A DNA stretch of 7,487 nt from assembly GCA_028288875.1 (NCBI GenBank), contig JAQGHK010000080.1:1-7487 (forward strand). The letters are read 5' to 3'. Shown here piece after piece: positions 1 through 6,736 of this stretch. The notes below the pieces were generated by a model. That model saw only the letters and a program-made list of their open reading frames with translations. It was not told where the DNA came from and searched no databases. Made by a program: the position numbers and the translations under genes. Position 1 is the first letter of the stretch; the number at the start of each line of letters is the position of its first letter. This DNA is from Phycisphaerales bacterium (GTDB lineage Bacteria; Planctomycetota; Phycisphaerae; Tepidisphaerales; Tepidisphaeraceae).

Positions 1-860
1 GGACGATGCGTGGCGGAATCTTAAGTTCGCGGGCATTTGGCGCCGACCCCGCCGCGGATGCCAAGGGCGACTTTTCCTTCGCCCAGATCAGCGACAGCCA
101 CATCGGATTCTCCAAGGAGATCAACAAGGATGTCGCGGGAACCTTGCAGCTCGCCGTCGACCGCGTCAACGCGATGCCGACGCGCGCGGAGTTGCTGATC
201 CATACCGGCGATCTCACGCACCAGTCCAAACCGGAAGAGTTCGACGCGGTCGATCAGATTCTCCGCGGCGCGAAGGTCGGCCAGACATTTTACACGCCCG
301 GCGAGCACGACTATTTCAGCGACGACGGCCGGCAGTACCTCGATCGCTTCGGCAAGGGTACGCGCGGCGCGGGTTGGCACAGCTACACCCACAAAGGCGT
401 CCATTTCGTCGGCCTGGTAAACGTCGCCAGCCTGAAGCCCGGCGGGCTGGGTGTGATCGGACGCGAGCAGCTCGATTGGCTGAAGAAAGATCTCGAATCC
501 GTCGGCCCGAGCACGCCGATCGTGATGTACGCCCACGTGCCGCTCTGGGCCGTCTATCCCGAATGGGGTTGGGGTACGAGCGACAGCGAAGAAGCCCTGT
601 CGTACGTCAAACGTTTCGCAGCCGTCACTGTTTTGAACGGGCACATCCACCAAGTTCTTCAGAAAACCGAAGGCCACGTCACGTTTCACACGGCACGCTC
701 GACGGCGTTCCCCCAGCCCGAGCCCGGCAAGGCCGCATCGCCCGGCCCGATTAAAACGGTGGCGGCGGAAAAACTGCGATCGATGCTGGGGCTGACGACG
801 GTCAACTACGTGCAGAACGGGCCCGGATCGCTGGCGATCGTGGACACGACATTGGAGTGA
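1..860 (+). CDS. Calcineurin-like metallophosphoesterase, GEHD variant (5' end off window)
   Basis: Binuclear-metal phosphoesterase whose substrate cannot be told from sequence; probably exported. The frame is open to the left edge. The first ATG is at 6, and I number residues from it. The first ~20 residues (SSRAFGADPAADA) look like the tail of a signal peptide, probably Tat type, so the true start is probably upstream. Core motifs are in the right order: D30-S-H32 (motif I), G68-D69 (II), G99-E-H-D102 (III, usually GNHD), H177 in AHVPLW (IV) and G212-H-I-H215 (V). The metal-bridging Asn of motif III is replaced by Glu100. I recall this GEHD form, with the conserved PEWGWGT stretch (185-191), as typical of a subfamily in Planctomycetes and Acidobacteria, so I do not read it as inactivation. 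The stop is TGA at 858-860, convergent with argF. The fold is near certain; the function is open. Confidence 0.88.
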   Translation, partial: TMRGGILSSRAFGADPAADAKGDFSFAQISDSHIGFSKEINKDVAGTLQLAVDRVNAMPTRAELLIHTGDLTHQSKPEEFDAVDQILRGAKVGQTFYTPGEHDYFSDDGRQYLDRFGKGTRGAGWHSYTHKGVHFVGLVNVASLKPGGLGVIGREQLDWLKKDLESVGPSTPIVMYAHVPLWAVYPEWGWGTSDSEEALSYVKRFAAVTVLNGHIHQVLQKTEGHVTFHTARSTAFPQPEPGKAASPGPIKTVAAEKLRSMLGLTTVNYVQNGPGSLAIVDTTLE

Positions 861-1157
861 ATAATCGCGGCAAGCTTGTGATCAGAAATCGCGAAATTCG
901 TCTGCTTTTTGGCCGACATTTGCGGCCGCGGCGGTAAAATAACGCCATGCGCCGTGACTCAAACCTTCTCTCGCTCGCCGCGAAACGACTTGCCGCACAT
1001 AAGTCACGTGGCGGTCTGGGTAATTTGACCGCGCGCCGGGCGCTCATTTTTCCTGCTTAAGTTATTTGGCGACCAGGAGATATCGCCGAAACGCGAGTTT
1101 AAAATAGAGCAATCAAACTCAGCACGTTTTCAATGACTTACGCCAATCGATCGTTGC
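861..1157. other. Convergent intergenic gap without a confident gene
   Basis: This 297-base stretch lies between the phosphoesterase stop and the argF stop. It has no tRNA-like or rRNA-like sequence. Visible structures are weak: TCGCG/CGCGA (865-869 with 890-894) followed by a T-rich stretch ending at 910, which might end the phosphoesterase transcript; an imperfect GGCGGTA/TAACGCC hairpin at 931-947; and GAGTTT/AAACTC (1095-1100 with 1115-1120). None has the stem plus T-run of a convincing terminator. A 37-codon frame with a -10-like box just upstream is listed separately. Confidence 0.6.
947..1060 (+). CDS. Possible 37-codon small ORF, leaderless-type start
   Basis: ATG at 947 opens a 37-codon frame ending in TAA at 1058-1060. 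The product is basic (begins MRRDSNLL, several Arg/Lys) with no recognised domain, signal or membrane segment. There is no Shine-Dalgarno. Instead a TAAAAT box at 935-940 sits six bases before the ATG, the layout expected of a leaderless transcript in GC-rich bacteria. No good -35 box is seen. A short frame like this arises easily by chance in GC-rich DNA, so it is only a candidate. The same box could instead be chance or promote a non-coding RNA. Confidence 0.15.
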   Translation: MRRDSNLLSLAAKRLAAHKSRGGLGNLTARRALIFPA

Positions 1158-2078
1158 TTAAGCCTTGCCGAGGAGAACGGCGAGCAGACCCTTCTGAAAG
1201 TGCAGACGATTTTCCGCCTGATGGAACACCAGCGATTGTGGGCCTTCCATGACATCGTCAGTGATTTCCAGGTCGCGGTAGGCCGGGAGGCAGTGAAGGA
1301 CGACGGCGCGCTTCGGTGCGATTTCCAGAAGGCCGAAGTTGATCTGGAAGCCGGCGAAGTCGCGGAGGCGCTGCTGCTTCTCGGTTTCCTGGCCCATGCT
1401 GACCCAGGTGTCGGTGTAGATGACGTCGGCTTCGCGGACCGCATCCTGTGGATCGGCCGTGGTGCTGAAATCCATCTCCGGGACCTGCGCCATGACGCGA
1501 TCCATGTCGTCCGACGGCAGCTGATAGGCGGCCGGCGTGCAGCAAACGAACCGCACGCCGAACTTGCCACACGCGACGGCCAGGCTGCGGGCGACGTTGT
1601 TGCCGTCGCCGATGTACGCCATCGTCAGGCCGCTCAGCTTGTTGAAGTGTTCCTCGACCGTCAGCAGGTCGGCCATCGCCTGGCAAGGGTGGCTGTAGTC
1701 GGTGAGCGCGTTCACGACCGGCACCTCGGCGTACTTGGCCAGCTCGAGGATTTTCGAATGTTCAAAAGTGCGGGCGACAATGGCGTCACACATACCGCTG
1801 AGCACGCGGGCTACATCTTTGACTGGCTCGCGTTTGCCGAGGCCGATCTCTTCGTTCGTGAGCGTGATCGCCTGGCCGCCGCACTGGTTCATCGCCTGCG
1901 TGAAGCTGACGCGGGTGCGGAGCGACGGCTTTTCGAAAATGAGCGCGGCCGTCTTGCCGGCGAAGATGGGCGTGTTGTGGCCGGTGTCGCGGAGCTGCTT
2001 TTTCAGGCGTGCCGAGACATCCAGCGTGTGCCGCAGGGTGTCGGTGGAATACTCGGCGATGGAGACGAAATGCTTCAT
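1158..2078 (-). CDS. argF: Ornithine carbamoyltransferase
   Basis: Cytoplasmic enzyme making citrulline from ornithine and carbamoyl phosphate in arginine synthesis. The 306-aa product has the usual length and all family motifs: EKPSLRTR (49-56, carbamoyl-phosphate loop), HPCQ (130-133), DTWVSMG (223-229, ornithine side) and HCLPAYRD (262-269) with catalytic Cys263. The SMG loop separates it from aspartate carbamoyltransferase. The start is set at 2078 (MKHFVSIAEYS), where homology begins. The frame extends to 2147, but those 23 residues are encoded by the palindromic repeat and look unlike protein. Only a weak purine stretch (AAAGAA) precedes the ATG. It lies 92 bases after argB on the same strand, so the two are probably cotranscribed. 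Tyr267 replaces the commoner His of HCLPAHR, a minor variation. Confidence 0.96.
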   Translation of the reverse strand: MKHFVSIAEYSTDTLRHTLDVSARLKKQLRDTGHNTPIFAGKTAALIFEKPSLRTRVSFTQAMNQCGGQAITLTNEEIGLGKREPVKDVARVLSGMCDAIVARTFEHSKILELAKYAEVPVVNALTDYSHPCQAMADLLTVEEHFNKLSGLTMAYIGDGNNVARSLAVACGKFGVRFVCCTPAAYQLPSDDMDRVMAQVPEMDFSTTADPQDAVREADVIYTDTWVSMGQETEKQQRLRDFAGFQINFGLLEIAPKRAVVLHCLPAYRDLEITDDVMEGPQSLVFHQAENRLHFQKGLLAVLLGKA

Positions 2079-2087
2079 GGCAATTCT

Positions 2088-2162
2088 TTGTAGGGGCGAC
2101 GCACGCGTCGCCCGTTGAACGTCAACTGGCCCTCGCGGACGACGCATGCGTCGCCCCTACAA
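2088..2162. repeat. 75-bp palindromic dispersed-type repeat filling the argB-argF gap
   Basis: The ends form a 16-bp perfect inverted repeat (2088-2103 with 2147-2162; core TAGGGGCGACGCA), continued after one mismatch by 6 more pairs (2105-2110 with 2140-2145). Each half is itself nearly palindromic: 2094-2113 around GCAC (one central mismatch) and 2137-2156 around GCATGC. A small GTTGA/TCAAC hairpin (2114-2126) sits in the middle. The strand can thus fold as one long stem or a three-leaf structure. Read on the + strand, the left arm spells VGATHASP, a peptide I recall from many spurious hypothetical proteins in genomes carrying repeats of this kind. No target duplication is evident. Only 8 bases separate it from the argB stop and 9 from the argF start. 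It is probably a REP/MITE-like non-autonomous element. Confidence 0.85.
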
Positions 2163-2170
2163 TGCGGCAT

Positions 2171-3049
2171 TCACAACACAATCTCCGTCCCGATGCCCGC
2201 TTCGGTGTAAATCTCCAGCAGCAGCGAGTGCGGCATACGGCCGTCGATGATGTGGGCCTTCTGCACGCCGCCCTTCAGGGCCGTAATGCAGGCTTCCACC
2301 TTCGGAATCATGCCCGCGCCAATGGAGCCGTCCCGAATCATCGCTTCCACGTCGGCCACCGTCATGTGGCTGACGCGGCTGGTGGGGTCTTTGAGATCGC
2401 GGAAAATGCCATCCGTGTCGGATACGACCACCAATTTGTCGGCCTTCATCGCCGCCGCGACGGCACCGGCGGCCGTGTCGGCATTGACATTCAGTTTTCC
2501 GCCGGCCTGATCGCGGGCGATGGTGGCGATACAGGGGATCGCGTCGGCTTTGACCAGCAGTTCCAGCAGCCGGGCGTTCACCCAGTTCACATCGCCGACG
2601 TAGCCGAGGTCAATCCGCCGTCCGTCCGGCGAGCTGACGTAGGTCCGCTCGGCGAACAGCACTACGCTGCTAAGACTGTGCAGGCCCTGGGCTTCGCAGC
2701 CGTTCGTGTTGATGAAGTTCACGATGAACTTGTTGATCTGGTTGCACAATACTTGCTCAGCGATGGCGAGCGTGCGTTCGTCCGTGTAGCGACGGCCCAT
2801 GACCATCTGCGGCGTGAGGCCGGACTTTTCCATGGCCTCATTGATCGCCTTACCGCCGCCATGCACCAGCACCGGCTGCATGCCGACGTAGTTCATGAAC
2901 ACGACATCGGTCAGAATGTTGGTGAGGACGGCCTCGTCGTCCATGATCGAGCCGCCGATCTTGACGACCACGGTCTTGTCATGGAAACGCTGGATGTACG
3001 ACAGGGCCTCGACCAGTCCCTGTGCTTTGGCGATCGCTTCATTCATCAT
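2171..3049 (-). CDS. argB: Acetylglutamate kinase, likely arginine-sensitive type
   Basis: Phosphorylates N-acetylglutamate with ATP, the second step of arginine synthesis, in the cytoplasm. At 292 aa it is full length for an amino-acid-kinase-fold protein. Motifs: KIGGS (30-34, phosphate-binding lysine and glycines), HGGG (63-66), GRRYTD (85-90), NVNADTAAGA (187-196), SDTDGI (210-215), and GMIPKVEA (246-253) with catalytic Lys250. The end, HSLLLEIYTEAGIGTEI (274-290), is typical. About 25 residues precede the first strand (ALSYIQRFHDK). That N-terminal helix is seen in hexameric, arginine-inhibited kinases and missing from the E. coli enzyme, so feedback control by arginine is likely (inference). 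Two adjacent ATGs (3049, 3046) could each start it. A GGGAAA stretch lies 9 bases upstream. A promoter candidate lies at 3080-3107, and argF follows. Confidence 0.96.
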   Translation of the reverse strand: MMNEAIAKAQGLVEALSYIQRFHDKTVVVKIGGSIMDDEAVLTNILTDVVFMNYVGMQPVLVHGGGKAINEAMEKSGLTPQMVMGRRYTDERTLAIAEQVLCNQINKFIVNFINTNGCEAQGLHSLSSVVLFAERTYVSSPDGRRIDLGYVGDVNWVNARLLELLVKADAIPCIATIARDQAGGKLNVNADTAAGAVAAAMKADKLVVVSDTDGIFRDLKDPTSRVSHMTVADVEAMIRDGSIGAGMIPKVEACITALKGGVQKAHIIDGRMPHSLLLEIYTEAGIGTEIVL

Positions 3050-3079
3050 CGTGCCGTTTCCCGATTCCGCAAAACGCGA

Positions 3080-3107
3080 AGTTTAGGAAGCTGGCGGGCG
3101 ATGTCAA
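3080..3107 (-). promoter_or_regulatory. Sigma70-like promoter for argB-argF
   Basis: On the minus strand a perfect TTGACA (3107-3102) is followed after 16 bp by TAAACT (3085-3080; 4 of 6 matches to TATAAT). The expected start, near 3073, gives a leader of roughly 25 bases before the argB ATG. It lies between the long hairpin and argB, where a promoter for the arginine genes is needed. No clear ARG-box operator was recognised. Confidence 0.6.
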
Positions 3108-3111
3108 AGAA

Positions 3112-3223
3112 TAACGCGGTAAGACACGCGGAAAACGGAGGACAGAAGGCAGCGGCAAACTACTGGAGCCCGCTGACTTCTGCCCTCTGTCCTCTGTTTC
3201 CGCGGGGCTTACCCAAGGCGTTA
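3112..3223. repeat. Long imperfect hairpin / inverted repeat behind the sugar-transferase gene
   Basis: Arms at 3118-3152 and 3180-3213 pair over about 35 positions with three mismatches, one G-T pair and one bulged A. The right arm carries CTTCTGCCCTCTGTCCTCTG (3177-3196). The tip has AGCGG/CCGCT (3151-3155 with 3170-3174). A foot, TAACGC/GCGTTA (3112-3117 with 3218-3223), includes the stop codon of the upstream gene. On the minus strand it is followed by TTCTTT, so it could end the transferase transcript. The arms are far longer than a normal terminator and polypurine on one strand, which suggests an inserted repeat unit of MITE/REP type. The argB promoter begins 5 bases past its foot. Confidence 0.75.
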
Positions 3224-4369
3224 CTTAGCGCCGCGGCGAAGCAGCACGGCGGGAATCGTCTGGAAGATCAGCTTGATGTCCTGAGTGACCTGATAGTTTT
3301 TCGTGTAGGACAGGTCCATCCGCATCCAGTCGTCAAAGCTGACGCGGCTGCGCCCTTTGACCTGCCACACGCAAGTGAGGCCGGGCATGACGTCCAAGCG
3401 GGCGCGGTGCCATGGGTCGCAGGCGTTCTGCTCGTCGATCGGCAGCGGACGTGGGCCGACGAGGCTCATGTCGCCTTTCAGCACATTAAAAAGCTGCGGC
3501 AGTTCATCCAGGCTGGTCTTGCGCAGGAATTTGCCAATGGCGGTGATACGCGGGTCGTTGGTCAGCTTGAAGGCCGGGCCATCCTGCTCGCTGTGTTCGC
3601 GGAGCTTGGCTTTCATCTTGTCGGCACCGACGTGCATCGTACGGAACTTATAGATCTGGAACGGCCGGCCACCCAGGCCGCTGCGGTTCTGGCGGAAGAT
3701 GATGGGGCCGTGGTCGGAAAACTTGATCAGGGCGGCGATGGCAGCAATGACGGGCGAGGCGACCAGCAGCGCCGTGCCGGCGATCGCGACATCCAGAGCG
3801 CGTTTCACGGCGCTCGGGCGGCGGCTCAGCAGGTCTTCCATCGGCAACGGGTCGGCATCCAGGACGTGCGTGGACGCGTCGTCGGCAATGCGAAGGGTTT
3901 CGCCATTGTTCGGTTTTTCAACAGGCAGCGGACGCGGGCCCTGCCCGTTTTCGTCGCCATCAAACCATTGGCCGGGATAAGTGTAGAGGACGGGCTCGAC
4001 GGTCATGCCGCGCTGGTAGCACAATTCGCGCGTCCGGCGGATGAGAATCGACGCGCCGCTAGGCGCCGTATCAGGCAGCACGGCGCAGACGGTGTGGCGG
4101 TCGTACAGGCCGACTTCGTCTGTGGTGCGAACTTCGTTCATCACCAACCGGGTGAGGCGAAGCATGGAAATGCGCCCGCCGGCCGGCACGAGCCGGAACA
4201 TCACCAGGCAAAACCGGCTCTTCTGGCGATCGGCCCGCGCACGCTCGCGCCGGATGACGGCGGCCAGGTGCTTCGGAAAATACATCTCATGCAAACGACG
4301 ATGAGACGTAAAGCCGGTTCCAGTTTCCGGCCGCGGTCCATCGGACTGCGGCTGTATTGGCTGCGACAT
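3221..4369 (-). CDS. Initiating sugar-phosphate transferase with GGDEF-like N-terminal domain
   Basis: Expected to move a sugar-1-phosphate from a nucleotide sugar onto undecaprenyl phosphate at the inner membrane face, starting exopolysaccharide repeat-unit synthesis; the sugar is unknown. The product is 382 aa. Residues ~26-120 resemble a GGDEF domain (RRERARADR, VRTTDEVG, VLPDT), but the signature is replaced by GLYDR and the metal/GTP-binding stretch is shortened, so cyclase activity is unlikely. Residues ~133-185 are a variable linker. Residues 188-382 are a bacterial sugar transferase domain: KRALD (189-193), membrane hairpin ~191-216, YKFRTM (240-245), the catalytic pair Asp288-Glu289 in LDELPQLFNVLKGDMS, LVGPRP (303-308), and PGLTCVWQVKGRS (329-341). 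The multi-pass N-terminal membrane domain of WcaJ-type enzymes is absent. The start at 4369 is chosen because GGGAG lies 7 bases upstream; the frame continues to 4456 without support. The preceding gene is the chain-length/kinase protein. Confidence 0.92.
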   Translation of the reverse strand: MSQPIQPQSDGPRPETGTGFTSHRRLHEMYFPKHLAAVIRRERARADRQKSRFCLVMFRLVPAGGRISMLRLTRLVMNEVRTTDEVGLYDRHTVCAVLPDTAPSGASILIRRTRELCYQRGMTVEPVLYTYPGQWFDGDENGQGPRPLPVEKPNNGETLRIADDASTHVLDADPLPMEDLLSRRPSAVKRALDVAIAGTALLVASPVIAAIAALIKFSDHGPIIFRQNRSGLGGRPFQIYKFRTMHVGADKMKAKLREHSEQDGPAFKLTNDPRITAIGKFLRKTSLDELPQLFNVLKGDMSLVGPRPLPIDEQNACDPWHRARLDVMPGLTCVWQVKGRSRVSFDDWMRMDLSYTKNYQVTQDIKLIFQTIPAVLLRRGAK

Positions 4370-4376
4370 GTAGAAA

Positions 4377-4381
4377 CTCCC
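4377..4381 (-). promoter_or_regulatory. Ribosome binding site fixing the sugar-transferase start
   Basis: GGGAG on the minus strand (complement of CTCCC at 4377-4381) lies 7 bases before the ATG at 4369. It favours this start over the in-frame candidate at 4456, whose extra 29 residues show no family similarity. Confidence 0.75.
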
Positions 4382-4553
4382 GTTCCGGCACAGACCGCGA
4401 CACTCGCGGGCTCCTGCATCGGTATCGGTTCGAAAGACCCGCCCCTGAGGCAACAAGAAACGATGTGCACGTCCGACAATATCTCGCCGGCGCGGCCTGC
4501 CGAACTTACACTACTGACGACATCATGCGCACGCTTTACGCGGGTTCCCACAC
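4382..4553 (-). other. Untranslated leader region before the sugar transferase
   Basis: About 170 bases lie between the kinase terminator and the transferase ribosome binding site. Because the terminator is strong, a promoter for the transferase should lie here. Only weak boxes are seen (for example TAAGTT on the minus strand near 4500-4505, without a good -35). I recognise no riboswitch class, including c-di-GMP types. The region is GC-rich and can form several small stems. Confidence 0.35.
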
Positions 4554-4601
4554 AAAAAATTAAAAAAGCCTGCATAAACCGTTCATACGGTCTATGCAGG
4601 C
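4554..4601 (-). terminator. Strong intrinsic terminator of the chain-length/kinase gene
   Basis: On the minus strand GCCTGCATA pairs with TATGCAGGC (9 bp); after one mismatch five more pairs (ACCGT/ACGGT) close a 4-base loop, spanning 4568-4601. It is followed by TTTTTTAATTTTTT (4567-4554). It lies 42 bases past the kinase stop and before the transferase. On the + strand the hairpin lacks a T-run, so it acts in one direction. Confidence 0.93.
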
Positions 4602-4643
4602 GTTATGAAGTCCCCAATTTATCGGGCAATGTGCCGCAGCGCG

Positions 4644-6728
4644 TTACCAGCGAGCGCGTTCACGCGAACCGGAGCCGGGAATCAGTGTTCCGCCGGCCCC
4701 TTTATCCCGGCCGCCCACACTATTGGGATAGGACGGGCCGGTCTTAGCGGCGTCATTAAGAACAATACCCATCAGCATCGCGCCCACACTAAGAAGCGCG
4801 TCGCGAGCGGTAGTGGCGGCGAACCGCGTAGTCCGCTCATCCCGCATAACCAGCAAAGTCGTATCACAACCAGCGGCGATGACGCGGGCATCGTTGCTGC
4901 CGACCACACCTGAGGTGTCGAACAGAATGTGGTCATACCGGCCCTTGAGCTCGCGCAGGATCTCGTTAAACCGCGGGCTGTTGAGTTGCTGGCTCACTTC
5001 ACCACTCGCCGGACCGGCGGTGAGGATGTCGAGGTGCTCAATGGCGGTGCGACGGGTGGCGGTATCGATATCGTCGCCGTTCAACACGCCGGACAGGCCG
5101 ACGGGGTTATCGAGACCAAAGATGGTGTGCAGCGACGGCTGGCGGAAGTCGGCGTCGATGAGTGCAACGCGCTTGCCGGATTGCGCGAGCAGAATGGCAA
5201 GGTTGCTGGCCAGCGTCGTCTTGCCGTCGCCGGTCGCCGGCGAGGTGATGGCGATCGTCTGGCACTGATCCGCGCCAAACAAAAGGCTGGTGCGGACCGA
5301 GCGGAACGCTTCCGCGGCGTCCGTGTCGGCGGCATCAAAGCTGAGCTTGGCCAACTCGGAAGGCGTATAGCCGGGGACGCGCGGCAGCGTGCCGAGCAGC
5401 GGAACGCCCACGGTGTCGGCGATGCGGTGCACCGCACCCAGCGACGGGCTGATCCATTCCCGCGTCAGACCCGCCAGCATGCCGAGCGCCAGACCGATGA
5501 GGGCGGCGAGGCCGAGCGTCTTTTTCGTGTCGGGCGTCTGCGAGGCGTAGTCGGCGTCGGGATCGTCGATCACTTTCGCGTCGATGCCGACGGATTCCAC
5601 GACCGTCAGCTTCTGCAGCGTGCCATCAAGGCGCGAGAGCTGGGTATCCAGGCCCTTCACCCGGTCGGTCAGCACGGCCAGCTCGGCGGCCTTGGCGTTG
5701 ATGTTCTGGGTGACCTTTTCCTGCTCAGCGTAAAGCTGGCGGGCTTCCTGCTCTTTGCGAGTCGCCGACTGCGATACGGTGACGAGCGTGGCGGCCTGGG
5801 CGAGTTGCAGGTCCTTGATCTGCGCCTGCACCTGGCGAACCGCCGGGTGCGAAGGTACGAACTGCCGCTTGGCTTCGATGAGCTGTTGGCTGAGCCCGGC
5901 GAGATTGTTTTTCAGGACTGGCAGGCTTTCCGGGCTGACGACGGTGGCCGACGCGAGCTTGGCTTGGTCGATCTTGTCCGGCGTCATGCCGACGGTCTTG
6001 AGGGCGTCTTCCAGTTCGCTTTTGTATTGAACATTGGCGAGTTGGGCGGTCGTCAGCGATTCCGACAGCTGCCGCAGCTTCTGGACGGCCATGTTGGTCG
6101 ACGAATCGCCGGGGCCGAAGAGGGCGCCGGTTTCGGCCTGCAGGGTCAGGAGCAGTTTCTTGGCGTCGCTGCGTTGTTCATCGAGGCGAGCACGATCCTG
6201 GCTGACCTTGGTGTAGTAGTCGGCGGCGGCGTTGCGCTTCTTCTGGTCTTCGACGTAGCCGAGGTAGGCCTTGTCGACGGCATCAACGATCTGGGTCGCC
6301 TCATCAACATTGGTGCTGGTCAGGCGAACGACAATCACGCTGGATTGCGGGATCGGCCGGACGTCCAGCTTGTCTTTCAGCGTGTTGATGGGGTTTTCGC
6401 TGTCGGCGAGCAGGGTCAGGCTGTCCATGCCCGGCGCGCCCATGGCGCTGCTGAGCACGGTGGCCGAGCGGATAAGTTCGGCCTGGGTGTTGAGGAAGGT
6501 GGGCAGATCGACCGTGTTCGGGTCGGTATTGGCCGCCAGGGTGCGGGTGACCTCGAGGCGGCTCAGGACGGGCACGCGCTTCTTCGTGAGCTTCAGCAGA
6601 ACGGCGGCGGAGACCAGGCAGAGCAGGAAGACAATGGCCACCAATTGCTTACGGTGCCAGAGAATTTCAACGATCGACTGCTGGCGCGTCGCCGCGTCGG
6701 TGTTAGAACGGTTACTTTGGACGGCCAC
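4644..6728 (-). CDS. Wzz chain-length determinant fused to a BY-kinase domain (Wzc/EpsB-like)
   Basis: Inner-membrane polysaccharide co-polymerase expected to control polymer length and export of exopolysaccharide. The 694-aa product has: Wzz N-domain with first membrane segment ~28-46 (VAIVFLLCLVSAAVLL); a long periplasmic, largely coiled-coil part ~160-375; a GNVR-type PSHPAVRQ (292-299); second membrane segment ~404-421; then the cytoplasmic kinase. There, ExxRxxR is Glu473/Arg476/Arg479 (EAFRSVR, ring assembly), Walker A is ATGDGKTT (498-505, Lys503), Walker A' is ALIDAD (522-527), and Walker B is ILFDTSG (601-607, Asp604). The C-terminal tail (662-694) has a single Tyr667 instead of the usual tyrosine cluster, so autophosphorylation is doubtful. 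The GTG start at 6728 is chosen for its GGAG 8 bases upstream; another in-frame GTG at 6776 lacks one. The initiating sugar transferase follows after a terminator. No export (OPX) gene is in view. Confidence 0.93.
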   Translation of the reverse strand: MAVQSNRSNTDAATRQQSIVEILWHRKQLVAIVFLLCLVSAAVLLKLTKKRVPVLSRLEVTRTLAANTDPNTVDLPTFLNTQAELIRSATVLSSAMGAPGMDSLTLLADSENPINTLKDKLDVRPIPQSSVIVVRLTSTNVDEATQIVDAVDKAYLGYVEDQKKRNAAADYYTKVSQDRARLDEQRSDAKKLLLTLQAETGALFGPGDSSTNMAVQKLRQLSESLTTAQLANVQYKSELEDALKTVGMTPDKIDQAKLASATVVSPESLPVLKNNLAGLSQQLIEAKRQFVPSHPAVRQVQAQIKDLQLAQAATLVTVSQSATRKEQEARQLYAEQEKVTQNINAKAAELAVLTDRVKGLDTQLSRLDGTLQKLTVVESVGIDAKVIDDPDADYASQTPDTKKTLGLAALIGLALGMLAGLTREWISPSLGAVHRIADTVGVPLLGTLPRVPGYTPSELAKLSFDAADTDAAEAFRSVRTSLLFGADQCQTIAITSPATGDGKTTLASNLAILLAQSGKRVALIDADFRQPSLHTIFGLDNPVGLSGVLNGDDIDTATRRTAIEHLDILTAGPASGEVSQQLNSPRFNEILRELKGRYDHILFDTSGVVGSNDARVIAAGCDTTLLVMRDERTTRFAATTARDALLSVGAMLMGIVLNDAAKTGPSYPNSVGGRDKGAGGTLIPGSGSRERARW

Positions 6729-6736
6729 AGCGTTTT

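Noticed and set aside
21..689. A 222-codon minus-strand frame
   Set aside because: Antisense to the phosphoesterase, whose metal-binding motifs are intact in the + frame.
802..1047. An 81-codon minus-strand frame at the end of the phosphoesterase and into the gap
   Set aside because: Arg/Ser-rich shadow composition, no ribosome binding site, overlaps a real gene end.
1200..2093. A 297-codon + strand frame and other frames across argF
   Set aside because: The minus-strand frame encodes every ornithine carbamoyltransferase motif; the others are shadows.
2079..2147. N-terminal extension of argF
   Set aside because: The extra 23 residues come from the palindromic repeat, and family alignment begins at the Met encoded at 2078.
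2009..4747. A 912-codon open frame on the + strand
   Set aside because: It lies antisense to argB and the sugar transferase, both with full family motifs. Its product has no recognisable domain; long antisense frames are common in GC-rich coding DNA.
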